Below, piece by piece: positions 56,775 to 64,000 of a stretch of DNA of 64,000 bases; within the stretch, counting starts at the first letter, position 1, and every line of letters starts with the position of its first letter. Source of the DNA: Chromobacterium phragmitis. Its GTDB lineage: Bacteria > Pseudomonadota > Gammaproteobacteria > Burkholderiales > Chromobacteriaceae. A program made the translations under genes and the position numbers. The notes below the pieces were generated by a model that was not told the DNA's origin, ran no database searches, and was given only the letters and a program-made list of their open reading frames with translations. Location: contig NZ_CP029495.1 in assembly GCF_003325475.1 (NCBI RefSeq), forward strand, positions 124,001-188,000, written 5' to 3'.

Positions 56775-57272
56775 TCAGCCGCGGCGACGGCTCGTCAGCC
56801 ACAACGTCCAGACGATCACGCCGGCGAAAAACACCGCCACCCAGAACGGCATGGTCATGCCCAGAAAGCGGCCATGGATCTCGGCGCACTCGCCGCTGCC
56901 CTTCAGCACCTTGGACAGCACCTCCCATAACGGGAACGACTCCATCAAGAACTCCAGGCCCGGACCGCACTGCGGCACCTGATCGGCCGGCAGGCTCTGC
57001 AGCCATAGCTGGCGCAGCGAGACGCCCATGCCGGCCAGGCTGGCCAGCGTCACCAGGCCGCCCCACGCCCTGGCCCCGGCCCTGCCGGGATTATGCAGCG
57101 CCGCCAGCAAGGCCAGCGCGCCCGCCGCCATCACGCCGATCCGCTGCAGAATGCACAGCGGGCACGGCTCCTGGCCTAGCTGATATTGCGCGAACAGCGC
57201 GAAACCGATGGCGCCGGCGCACGCCGCCGCCACCAGCAAGAAACCTTGACGGTTGCTGATATTCAAACCCAT
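56775..57272 (-). CDS. dsbB: Disulfide bond formation protein B
   Basis: A 165-residue inner membrane protein with four membrane segments that reoxidises DsbA using quinone. Both cysteine pairs are present: E-P-C37-P-L-C40 and, in the second periplasmic loop, C in P-Q-C-G-P-G and C in G-E-C-A-E. ATG 57272 is chosen; a much longer in-frame extension is the shadow of the patatin gene. The ribosome site is AAGG/GGGG close to the start. Convergent with the cyclase gene (13 bases between stops). Confidence 0.93.
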   Translation of the reverse strand: MGLNISNRQGFLLVAAACAGAIGFALFAQYQLGQEPCPLCILQRIGVMAAGALALLAALHNPGRAGARAWGGLVTLASLAGMGVSLRQLWLQSLPADQVPQCGPGLEFLMESFPLWEVLSKVLKGSGECAEIHGRFLGMTMPFWVAVFFAGVIVWTLWLTSRRRG

Positions 57273-57361
57273 CCCCCTTGACCTTTCCTGGTATGTCTTA
57301 TGAGTGAACGCAGTGTAAACGGAAAAGATGAGATTGGGGCGGCTCGGCAAAGTTCCGAAGC

Positions 57362-58501
57362 TTACAGTTCCAAAAACTCCCGGATCGCCTGCTTTTGCTG
57401 CAAGGCGTCGCGATAACCCAGCGCGATCAGCTCGCGGCAATAGGCCGGCTCGAACAAAAGATAGGTGGCGAGCGCGGTGCCGCGCTGCCGGGTGGCGCCG
57501 GTGCCGCGCATGATGAAGCGCAGGATCGGCGGAAACAGGTGGGTGTAGCGGTAGACGATGCCTTCCAGCGACTGGCTGGGATTCAGCTGGAAAATATCCA
57601 CCTTCTTGAGCTGGGTCTTGCCAGCCAGTTCCTCGCTGCTTTGCAGCAGCGATACCGTATGGTTGATCCGGGTCAGCCGCTCCATGTCCACCGCCATGCT
57701 GTCGATGAACACGCTGTTGAGCAGATGGCCGAAAATCTGCGCCGGCATCGGGTAAGAGCCGACGTTGCGCCGCTCGATGGTGTCCGGCCGCTTGCTGGCC
57801 AGCCCCACCACGAACAGCTTTTCCGCCCCCAGGTGCAGCGCCGGCGACAGCGGCGACAGCTGGCGCACCGCGCCGTCGCAGTAGAATTTCTCCCCTATCC
57901 GCACCGAGGGGAAGATCAGCGGAATGGCCGCCGTGGCCATCAGATGATCCAACCCTATCCGCTCGCGCACGCCCAGCCGCTGGTAGCGATTCCATTCCCC
58001 CAAACTGTCGTCGCCCTGGAAAAAGGTGACCGACATGCCCGTGGTGTAGCAGGAGGCCGTCAGGGCCAGCGCCTGCAGCGCGCCTGAGTTGATGGACGGC
58101 GCGATGCCGTCGAAAGGCATCATCCGCCCCAGCGTCTGCCTCAACGGCGCGTTGTCGAGAAAGCTCTGCGGATTGGGCCAGGCGTGGCCGGCGCTCAGCA
58201 GCGAGACGCCGAAATGGAGGAAGGTTTTGACGAAGTAACGAGTGCTGACATCGTAAACGTCGGTGATGTGCAGCTGCTTCCACACCTTGGCCAGCGCCCC
58301 CACCGCCAGCTGGTAGTTGCCGGCGCCGGAAGCCAGCGCCACCGCGTTGATCGCGCCCGCCGAAGTGCCGCAGATGATGGGGAAAGGATTATGTTTGGGG
58401 TCCGGCAGCATGCGAGCGATGCCCAGCAACACGCCCACCTGGTAAGCCGCGCGGGCGCCGCCGCCCGACAGTACCAAGCCCACCCTGCTCCGCCCGCCCA
58501 T
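57362..58501 (-). CDS. Patatin-like phospholipase
   Basis: A 379-residue patatin-family lipid hydrolase. The oxyanion loop L-V-L-S-G-G-G-A-R-A-A-Y is at residues 9-20, the nucleophile motif is G-T-S-A-G near residue 45, and the catalytic Asp is in F-Y-C-D-G-A-V near 208. No signal peptide, so cytoplasmic or delivered by a special route. Relatives of this length with a C-terminal extension (here about 130 residues) include phospholipase A-like enzymes and some effectors. It precedes dsbB on the same strand but 89 bases apart, so likely separate. Confidence 0.92.
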   Translation of the reverse strand: MGGRSRVGLVLSGGGARAAYQVGVLLGIARMLPDPKHNPFPIICGTSAGAINAVALASGAGNYQLAVGALAKVWKQLHITDVYDVSTRYFVKTFLHFGVSLLSAGHAWPNPQSFLDNAPLRQTLGRMMPFDGIAPSINSGALQALALTASCYTTGMSVTFFQGDDSLGEWNRYQRLGVRERIGLDHLMATAAIPLIFPSVRIGEKFYCDGAVRQLSPLSPALHLGAEKLFVVGLASKRPDTIERRNVGSYPMPAQIFGHLLNSVFIDSMAVDMERLTRINHTVSLLQSSEELAGKTQLKKVDIFQLNPSQSLEGIVYRYTHLFPPILRFIMRGTGATRQRGTALATYLLFEPAYCRELIALGYRDALQQKQAIREFLEL

Positions 58502-58572
58502 GCTCGTCTCTTTTCCGTGCGCCGTATTCGTTCTATTTAGGCATAGTCAAAAATACGGAGAGACCGCAAGCG

Positions 58573-59472
58573 TCAGAATCCGCCCGCCTGCAATAAAGCC
58601 CATAAATGCGCGGCCACCAGCGCGCGCCAGGGAGAAAACGGCTGCAGCCAGTCCTGGGTCTGCCGCGCGTCGGGCTTGTCGGCCTGCCCGAGCGCGATGC
58701 CCAGCGCCTTGCGCACCGCCACGTCGCCATGCAGCGAGCCATCCAGCCAGCCATAGCCGCGCAGCAAGGCATAGCTGACCGTCCATGGACCGATGCCCGG
58801 CACCGCCAGCAAGCGCTCGGACACTTCATCCGCCGGCGTGCCGTCCAGCCAGGCGTCGAGCGGCAACTCTCCGCCCACCGCCGCCTGGCTCAAGGCCAGC
58901 AAAGCGCGGCTTTTGGCGCGGGAAAACCCGGCTTCGCCCAGTTGGTCGGCGTTCAGCGCCGCCACCCGCGCCGCATCCGGATGGCACAGCAAGCCGGAGG
59001 AATGGCGGCAATCGCACAGCGACAGCATGCGCCGGCGTATCGTCACCGCCGCCGCCACGCTGATCTGCTGGCCGGTGATAGCCCAGGCCAGCGCCTCGAA
59101 CGGGGTCGCCGTCTGCGGCACCCTGAGCCCGGCGCGAGCGGCGATCAGCGGCCCCAGTTGCGGATGCCCGCGGTACTGGCGCTCGAAAGCCTCCACCGGC
59201 TGGTTCAGCCCCAGCATGCGGCGGCCCATGCCCTCCAGCGCCGCCTCCGCTTCGCCGCCGGCATCGCCGTCCACCGCCAGCGCCAGCCGCGCCCGGCCGG
59301 CGGCGAAGCGCAGGTCCAGACAGGCTGGCCGGCCCCGCCACAACAGGCCCTTGCTCAAGCCGTCGTCGTCCACCTGTTCGGCCAGACGCTCGCCGTCGCG
59401 GCGATGAAAGGCCAGGATGTCATGGGGACGAAAACCGGCGGGCAGGAAAATATCGCAATGAATGACGGACAT
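58573..59472 (-). CDS. AlkA-type DNA-3-methyladenine glycosylase
   Basis: A 299-residue base-excision glycosylase of the helix-hairpin-helix family. The hairpin is L-L-A-V-P-G-I-G-P-W-T near residue 227, followed by the catalytic Asp in H-G-D-V-A-V-R-K-A-L-G. The I-T-G-Q-Q-I-S segment is typical of AlkA. The N-terminal about 100 residues form the AlkA-like beta domain. ATG 59472. It follows alkB by four bases, so both alkylation-repair genes are co-expressed. Confidence 0.9.
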   Translation of the reverse strand: MSVIHCDIFLPAGFRPHDILAFHRRDGERLAEQVDDDGLSKGLLWRGRPACLDLRFAAGRARLALAVDGDAGGEAEAALEGMGRRMLGLNQPVEAFERQYRGHPQLGPLIAARAGLRVPQTATPFEALAWAITGQQISVAAAVTIRRRMLSLCDCRHSSGLLCHPDAARVAALNADQLGEAGFSRAKSRALLALSQAAVGGELPLDAWLDGTPADEVSERLLAVPGIGPWTVSYALLRGYGWLDGSLHGDVAVRKALGIALGQADKPDARQTQDWLQPFSPWRALVAAHLWALLQAGGF

Positions 59473-59476
59473 GGAC

Positions 59477-60124
59477 TCAGCGGGCCTTGCGGAAAGTCAG
59501 ATTGATGCGGCGCGCGCCGAGCAAGGGATGGCTGCCGGGCTGCACCGGCCGCACGCCGTGATAGCGCATGCGGTCCGGCCCGCCCCACACCAGCACGTCG
59601 CCATGGCGCAACAGGATGCGGAATGTTTTGTCGGCGCGGCGCAGGCCGCCCAGCAGAAACGCCGCCGGCAGCCCCAGCGACACCGAGACGATGGGCGCGG
59701 AGAAATCGCGCTCGTCCTTGTCCTGGTGCAGGCCCATGCGGGCGCCGGGCAGATAGCAGTTGATCAGGCAGGCGTCGGGATCGAAGCCGGCGAAACCGGC
59801 CTCCGCCGCCGCGCCGCGCGCCAGGTCTCGCAACGCGTCGGGCATCGCCGGCCAGGGATGGCCCGAAACGGGATCCGCGGCGGCGTAGCGATAGCCGCGG
59901 CGGTCGGACACCCAGCCCCAATCGCCGCAACTGGAGGTGGCGACGGACATGGACTGCCCGCCCGGGGTTTCCATTCCCCGCAGCGGCGCCTGTTCCAGCA
60001 CCGCCTCCACTTCGGCCAGCAGGCGGACATCGTTCGCGCAAGCCCGGCCGTGCAGCAGCGCGGCGCCAGCCGACAGCCGCTCGATCCAGGCCCCCCCGCC
60101 GGGCGCGAACAGGCTGTCGCTCAC
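59477..60124 (-). CDS. alkB: Alkylated DNA repair dioxygenase AlkB
   Basis: A 215-residue Fe(II)/2-oxoglutarate dioxygenase that removes methyl groups from 1-methyladenine and 3-methylcytosine. Metal ligands are in L-H-Q-D-K-D-E (HxD) and Y-H-G-V near residue 190; the R-x5-R pair is R-R-I-N-L-T-F-R. N-C-Y-L-P-G-A-R-M-G-L-H-Q-D is diagnostic. It starts with GTG 60124, overlapping the pmbA stop by four bases, and is followed at once by the alkA-type gene. Confidence 0.95.
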   Translation of the reverse strand: MSDSLFAPGGGAWIERLSAGAALLHGRACANDVRLLAEVEAVLEQAPLRGMETPGGQSMSVATSSCGDWGWVSDRRGYRYAAADPVSGHPWPAMPDALRDLARGAAAEAGFAGFDPDACLINCYLPGARMGLHQDKDERDFSAPIVSVSLGLPAAFLLGGLRRADKTFRILLRHGDVLVWGGPDRMRYHGVRPVQPGSHPLLGARRINLTFRKAR

Positions 60125-61464
60125 TCCTCGCCGGCCACCATCATGCCGCCCACCAGCACCGAGCCGATGCGGCGGCCGCCGCGGTCCAGCGTGTCGCTGC
60201 CGACCGCTTCGATATTGAGGAACATGTCGCGCAGATTGCCGGCGATGGTGATTTCCTCCACCGGATAGGCGATCACGCCGTTCTCCACCCAGAAGCCGGC
60301 CGCGCCGCGCGAATAATCGCCAGTGACGGTGTTGACGCCCTGTCCCAGCAGTTCGGTCACCAGGAGGCCGCTGCCCATTTGCGACAGCAGGTCGGCCTGG
60401 CTTTCGCCGGTGGAGTGCACCACCAGATTGTGCGCGCCGCCGGAATTGCCGGTGGTCTGCATGCCCAGCTTGCGGGCGGAATAGCTGCTCAGGAAATAAC
60501 CCTGCAGCACGCCGCCATCCACCAGCCTGCGCGCCTGCGTCGCCACGCCCTCGTTGTCGAAAGCGCTGCTGGCGAGGCCGCGCAACAGGAAAGGATCTTC
60601 ATCTACCGTCACCCGGGACGACAGCACCGGCTTGCCTAGCGCGTCCAGCAGAAAAGACGACTTGCGGTACAGATTGCCGCCGCTGATCGCCGCGGCCAGA
60701 TGGCCCAGCAGCGACATCGCCACCGGCGCCTCGAACAGAACCGGGTACTGCCCGGTCTTGACCCGGCGCGCGCCCAGACGGCGCACCGCGCGCTCGCCGG
60801 CGATGCGGCCGATCTCCTCCACCGCCGCCAGATCGTCCTGATGGCGGGCGGCCGAATACCAATAGTCGCGCTGCATCACGCCGCCTTCTTCCGCCACCAC
60901 CGCGGCGGACAGGCTGTGGCGGCTGCCGGCGAAACCGCCGTGGAAGCCATTGCTGTTGGCGTAGACAAACTGGTTGGCCTGCGCCGACACGCTGGCGCCC
61001 TCGGAGTTGCGGATGCGGGCGTCCACCGCGCGCGCGGCGTCCTCGCAGCGGCGCGCCAGCGCTATCGCCTCCTCCACCGGCAGCCGCCAGGGGTGGAACA
61101 AATCCAAGTCCGGCAGCTCATCCGCCATCAGCTGCGGATCGGCCAAACCGGCGCAATCGTCCTCCGCCGTGTAGCGGGCGATGTCAAGCGCGGCGCGCAC
61201 GGTGTCTGACAGCGCCTCATCGGAAAAGTCAGAGGTGCTGGCATGGCCCTTTTTCTGGCCCAGATAGACAGTGACGCTGACGCCCTTGTCCTGGTTGTAT
61301 TCAATGGTTTCCACCTCGGACAGGCGCACGCTCACGGTCTGGCCGACGCCCTCGGAAACATCGACCTCGGCGGCGCTGGCGCCCTGCTGGCGCGCCAGCT
61401 CCAGCACGCGGCCGGCGATGCCGCCGAGAATGTCGGAACTGAAACTGAATGTCTGATCTGCCAT
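60121..61464 (-). CDS. pmbA: PmbA/TldE metalloprotease partner
   Basis: A 447-residue protein of the TldE/PmbA branch of the U62 peptidase family. With TldD it degrades unfolded peptides, processes microcin B17 and acts on antitoxin CcdA. Typical parts are V-E-T-I-E-Y-N-Q-D-K-G-V-S-V near residue 50, R-L-G-A-R-R-V-K-T-G-Q-Y-P-V-L-F-E and the G-N-S-G-G-A-H-N segment. The HExxH motif belongs to TldD and is not expected here. First gene of the pmbA-alkB-alkA unit; divergent from darP, 84 bases apart. Gene order pmbA next to yjgA is widely conserved. Confidence 0.95.
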   Translation of the reverse strand: MADQTFSFSSDILGGIAGRVLELARQQGASAAEVDVSEGVGQTVSVRLSEVETIEYNQDKGVSVTVYLGQKKGHASTSDFSDEALSDTVRAALDIARYTAEDDCAGLADPQLMADELPDLDLFHPWRLPVEEAIALARRCEDAARAVDARIRNSEGASVSAQANQFVYANSNGFHGGFAGSRHSLSAAVVAEEGGVMQRDYWYSAARHQDDLAAVEEIGRIAGERAVRRLGARRVKTGQYPVLFEAPVAMSLLGHLAAAISGGNLYRKSSFLLDALGKPVLSSRVTVDEDPFLLRGLASSAFDNEGVATQARRLVDGGVLQGYFLSSYSARKLGMQTTGNSGGAHNLVVHSTGESQADLLSQMGSGLLVTELLGQGVNTVTGDYSRGAAGFWVENGVIAYPVEEITIAGNLRDMFLNIEAVGSDTLDRGGRRIGSVLVGGMMVAGEE

Positions 61465-61548
61465 TATTATCTTTCGGAACAGTGGAAACGGCCGATGGCC
61501 TTTTCCGGTATCATACCAGCCTTGAAAACCGATTGAGACCTAGCAACA

Positions 61549-62094
61549 ATGACCGACCACCAGAACGACGATGGCTTCGTCAGCAAGTCCCAGCGCAAGC
61601 GCGACATGGACGCGCTGCAGGATCTGGGTAGCGAACTGGTCGAGCTGTCCAAGGATACGCTGAAGAAAATGGCGCTGCCGGAGGATTTGCTCTCCGCGCT
61701 GCTGGAACACAAACGCTTGACCGCGCATGGCGCCATCCGCCGCCAGCTGCAATACATCGGCAAGCTGATGCGCAATGTCGATCCCGAACCGATCCAACAG
61801 TACCTGCAGATTCTCAAGGGAGAGTCGTCCGAACACATCGCCTGGCAGAAACTGCTGGAGCGCTGGCGCGACAAGCTGATGGCCGATGACGCCAACCAGC
61901 CGCTGTTCCTGCAAAGCTTTCCCAAGACCGACCCCAAGCAGCTGCATTCCCTGGTGCGCCAATCGCGCAAGGAAAAACAGGACAACAAGCCGCCTAAGGC
62001 CTTCCGCCAGCTGTACCAGCTGATCAAGGAACAGATCCCCGAGCCGGGCAAGCCGCGCATCTGGCAAAAGGATGAGGAAGAGGACGACGCGTGA
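61549..62094 (+). CDS. darP: Ribosome biogenesis factor DarP (YjgA, DUF615)
   Basis: A 181-residue basic, helical protein of the YjgA/DUF615 family, a factor that works late in 50S subunit assembly. The start S-K-S-Q-R-K-R-D-M-D-A-L-Q-D-L-G is typical, as is L-E-R-W-R-D-K-L-M and the Q-S-R-K-E-K stretch near residue 138. It is divergent from pmbA and its stop overlaps the mogA ATG by one base (TGATG). Confidence 0.94.
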   Translation: MTDHQNDDGFVSKSQRKRDMDALQDLGSELVELSKDTLKKMALPEDLLSALLEHKRLTAHGAIRRQLQYIGKLMRNVDPEPIQQYLQILKGESSEHIAWQKLLERWRDKLMADDANQPLFLQSFPKTDPKQLHSLVRQSRKEKQDNKPPKAFRQLYQLIKEQIPEPGKPRIWQKDEEEDDA

Positions 62095-62672
62095 TGCTGA
62101 AGATAGGCCTGGTTTCCATCTCCGACCGCGCGAGCCAGGGCGTGTATGAGGACAAAGGCCTGCCGGCGCTGCAGGATTGGCTGGCGCGCGCCGTCGCCAC
62201 GCCGTTCCAGGCTGTGTGCCGGCTGATCCCGGACGAGCAGGCGGTGATCGAGACCCACCTCAAGGCGCTGGTGGACGACGAGGGCTGCCAACTGGTGCTG
62301 ACCACCGGCGGCACCGGCCCGGCCCCGCGCGACGTGACGCCTGACGCCACCCTGGCGGTGGCCGACCGCGTGATGCCCGGCTTCGGCGAACAGATGCGCC
62401 AGATCAGCCTGCGCTTCGTGCCCACCGCCATCCTGTCGCGCCAGACGGGCGTGATCCGCAAGCAAAGCCTGATCCTGAACCTGCCAGGCCAGCCCAAGGC
62501 CATCCAGGAAACGCTGGAGGGCCTGCGCGGCGCCGACGGCAAAGTGGAGGTGCCCGGCATCTTCGCCGCCGTGCCCTACTGTCTGGACCTGATAGGCGCG
62601 CCCTACATTGAAACCGACGAGACGGTGGTGAAGGCCTTCCGTCCCAAATCCGCCATCAAGCCGGCGCCATGA
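62094..62672 (+). CDS. mog: Molybdopterin adenylyltransferase
   Basis: A 192-residue MogA that transfers AMP to molybdopterin, the step before molybdenum insertion. The binding loop T-T-G-G-T-G-P-A-P-R-D-V-T-P-D is present in the MogA form and the start L-K-I-G-L-V-S-I-S-D-R-A-S is diagnostic. ATG 62094 is coupled to the darP stop; GTG 62091 is one codon earlier in frame. Its stop overlaps the next ATG (ATGA). Confidence 0.95.
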   Translation: MLKIGLVSISDRASQGVYEDKGLPALQDWLARAVATPFQAVCRLIPDEQAVIETHLKALVDDEGCQLVLTTGGTGPAPRDVTPDATLAVADRVMPGFGEQMRQISLRFVPTAILSRQTGVIRKQSLILNLPGQPKAIQETLEGLRGADGKVEVPGIFAAVPYCLDLIGAPYIETDETVVKAFRPKSAIKPAP

Positions 62673-63628
62673 ACTATCAGCCACCGCGCTGGCTGCGAGG
62701 CGGCCACGCCCAGACCATCTGGCCGGCGCTGGCCGTCAGGCAGGACGCCCCCTCCTACCGGCGCGAGCTGTGGGACACGCCGGATGGCGCCAGCATCGCG
62801 CTGGACTTCGTCGACGGCCAGCCCGGCGCGCCGCTGGTGGTGCTGTTCCACGGTCTGGAAGGCAGCAGCGCCAGCCATTACGCCAAGGCGCTGATGCAGG
62901 CGCTGGCCGCCCGCGGCTGGCACGGCGCGGTATCGCATTTCCGAGGCTGCGGCGGCGTGGACAACCCGCTGCCGCGCGCCTACCACGCCGGCGACGCCGC
63001 CGAGGTGCGCTGGATTCTGCAACGCCTGTCCAGCCGCTACGCCGCCATCGCCGCCGTGGGCGTGTCGCTGGGCGGCAGCATGCTGCTCAACTACCTGGCG
63101 GACGACGGCGAGGCCGCGCTGCCGCTGGCCGCCGCCGCCGTCTCCGCGCCGCTGGACCTGGTGGCCGCCAGCACCCGGCTGGACCGCGGCCTGGGCAAGC
63201 TCCTCTACACCCGGATGTTCATGGACACGCTCAAGCCCAAGGCGATGGCGTCGCTGCAACGCCATCCGGGCCTGTTCGACGGTGCCAGACTGAGCCGCGC
63301 GCGCACCTTCATCGAGTTCGACGATCTGGTCACCGCGCCCATCCACGGCTTCGGCACCGCGCTCAACTACTGGACCCAGGCCAGCAGCAAACCCAAGCTG
63401 GCCCGCATCGCCCGCCCTACGCTGGTGCTGAACGCGCGCAACGACCCCTTCCTTCCGGAAAGCTCGCTGCCGGACGCCAGCCAGGTATCGGCCGCGGTGA
63501 CACTGGACTTCCCCGACGACGGCGGCCACGTCGGCTTCGCCACCGGCCCCTTCCCCGGCCGCATAGACTGGCTGCCGCAGCGCTTGCTGGAGTTCATCGC
63601 ACCGCATCTGCGCGGCAAAAAAACCTAA
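62669..63628 (+). CDS. Alpha/beta hydrolase of the YheT family
   Basis: A 319-residue alpha/beta hydrolase. It begins with the family motif P-P-R-W-L-R-G-G-H-A-Q-T-I-W-P, has the nucleophile elbow G-V-S-L-G-G-S near residue 132, and late D (A-R-N-D-P-F-L-P) and H (G-G-H-V-G-F) for the triad. YheT proteins are conserved but their substrate is unknown; eukaryotic relatives (ABHD1/3) act on lipids. Start overlaps the mog stop by four bases. Confidence 0.93.
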   Translation: MNYQPPRWLRGGHAQTIWPALAVRQDAPSYRRELWDTPDGASIALDFVDGQPGAPLVVLFHGLEGSSASHYAKALMQALAARGWHGAVSHFRGCGGVDNPLPRAYHAGDAAEVRWILQRLSSRYAAIAAVGVSLGGSMLLNYLADDGEAALPLAAAAVSAPLDLVAASTRLDRGLGKLLYTRMFMDTLKPKAMASLQRHPGLFDGARLSRARTFIEFDDLVTAPIHGFGTALNYWTQASSKPKLARIARPTLVLNARNDPFLPESSLPDASQVSAAVTLDFPDDGGHVGFATGPFPGRIDWLPQRLLEFIAPHLRGKKT

Positions 63629-63696
63629 CGGCATCATCATTGACGATTCGCCTCCCCCAATGGCAAGTTTGAGAGCTAGCCACCAGGGAGTCGTCC

Positions 63697-64000
63697 ATGC
63701 CTCACTCAAACGCCGATGAACGCCGTCTCACCGTCCAGTGGGACGATCCGATGATAGGCGCCCGCGCCGCCCAGACCCTTAGCGGCCTGGAGTACTTGAG
63801 GGAAATGGCCGACGGCCGCATCCCGCCGCCGCCGGTAATGAAGCTGCTCGGCTTCGAATTCGTCCGCGCCTCCGAAGGCGAGGTCGAATTCGCATTCCTC
63901 CCTCACGAATCCCATTTCAATCCAATAGGCAGCGTCCACGGCGGCGTGATCAGCACGCTTCTCGATTCCGCGATGGGCTGCAGCATTCACTCGCGGCTGC
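63697..64000 (+). CDS. PaaI-type thioesterase (hotdog fold), truncated by window end
   Basis: The visible about 101 residues start MPHSNADERR and contain G-F-E-F-V-R-A-S-E-G-E-V-E-F and H-F-N-P-I-G-S-V-H-G-G-V-I-S-T-L-L-D-S-A-M-G, the PaaI/YdiI hotdog signature with HGG loop and catalytic acid position D. Members hydrolyse acyl-CoA esters of aromatic or fatty acids. AGGGAG precedes ATG 63697. The gene runs off the right edge, so length and neighbours downstream are unknown. Confidence 0.9.
   Translation, partial: MPHSNADERRLTVQWDDPMIGARAAQTLSGLEYLREMADGRIPPPPVMKLLGFEFVRASEGEVEFAFLPHESHFNPIGSVHGGVISTLLDSAMGCSIHSRL

Overview
The window is a GC-rich (roughly 65% by eye), densely coded piece of a betaproteobacterial chromosome, most likely a Chromobacterium species. 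The best single clue is the 297-residue phenylalanine 4-hydroxylase at 37611-38504. It matches my memory of the Chromobacterium violaceum enzyme almost throughout, with enough scattered substitutions to suggest a related species rather than C. violaceum itself. Short 5' overlaps, LysR regulators and the flagellar and housekeeping gene content fit the same group. No insertion sequence, prophage or CRISPR array was seen.

Layout. 1-4826 (minus): low-molecular-weight tyrosine phosphatase, a receiver-less CheB methylesterase, a sigma-54 response regulator, fliE, fliF and the first codons of fliG. 4827-5393: AT-richer gap, then a small mannose-lectin-type gene. 5789-13030: LysR/transporter pair, then a hydantoin-type racemase and DUF917 protein read from the same operon as an unusual sigma-54 activator (AAA+, Fis helix, TPR tail). 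A good -24/-12 promoter faces a gene of unknown function. 13034-24310: a subclass B2 metallo-beta-lactamase, a TPR-like unknown, uvrB, a PBP7-type endopeptidase, regulators, a GNAT enzyme, yidD-like, a YbhB/PEBP protein, a VOC protein and MarR. 23351-27625: thiamine ABC importer with an acetyltransferase inserted in the operon and a TPP riboswitch in front. 27751-32782: DUF1800/DUF1501 pair, a periplasmic binding protein, a tail-anchored unknown and a MarR-like regulator.

32923-37565 is a compact 5-oxoproline operon: pxpB, pxpC, pxpA, DUF969, DUF979 and pcp. Pcp releases pyroglutamate from peptides, PxpABC opens it to glutamate with ATP, and the DUF969/DUF979 membrane pair is the likely transporter. 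37611-43390: phenylalanine hydroxylase with a divergent Lrp regulator, a cysteine dioxygenase-like enzyme, FadL, two cyclophilins and LpxH. 43395-46477: LysR regulator divergent from AlaX-type tRNA editing protein, BesD-like Fe/2-oxoglutarate oxygenase and LysE exporter. This looks like a self-contained system for making and exporting a non-standard amino acid with a built-in translation safeguard, and it is the best candidate here for an undescribed system. 46609-49750: VWA, TerD, coiled-coil protein and TelA, a tellurite/stress-type operon.

49777-53412: tilS, accA and a 12-gene tRNA array (Val-UAC x4, Val-CAC x2, Asp-GUC x6) that has clearly grown by tandem duplication. 53543-64000: a LysM/FecR protein next to a CHASE2-GGDEF cyclase, dsbB, a patatin-like phospholipase, alkA-type glycosylase, alkB, pmbA, darP (yjgA), mogA, a YheT-like hydrolase and a truncated PaaI-type thioesterase.
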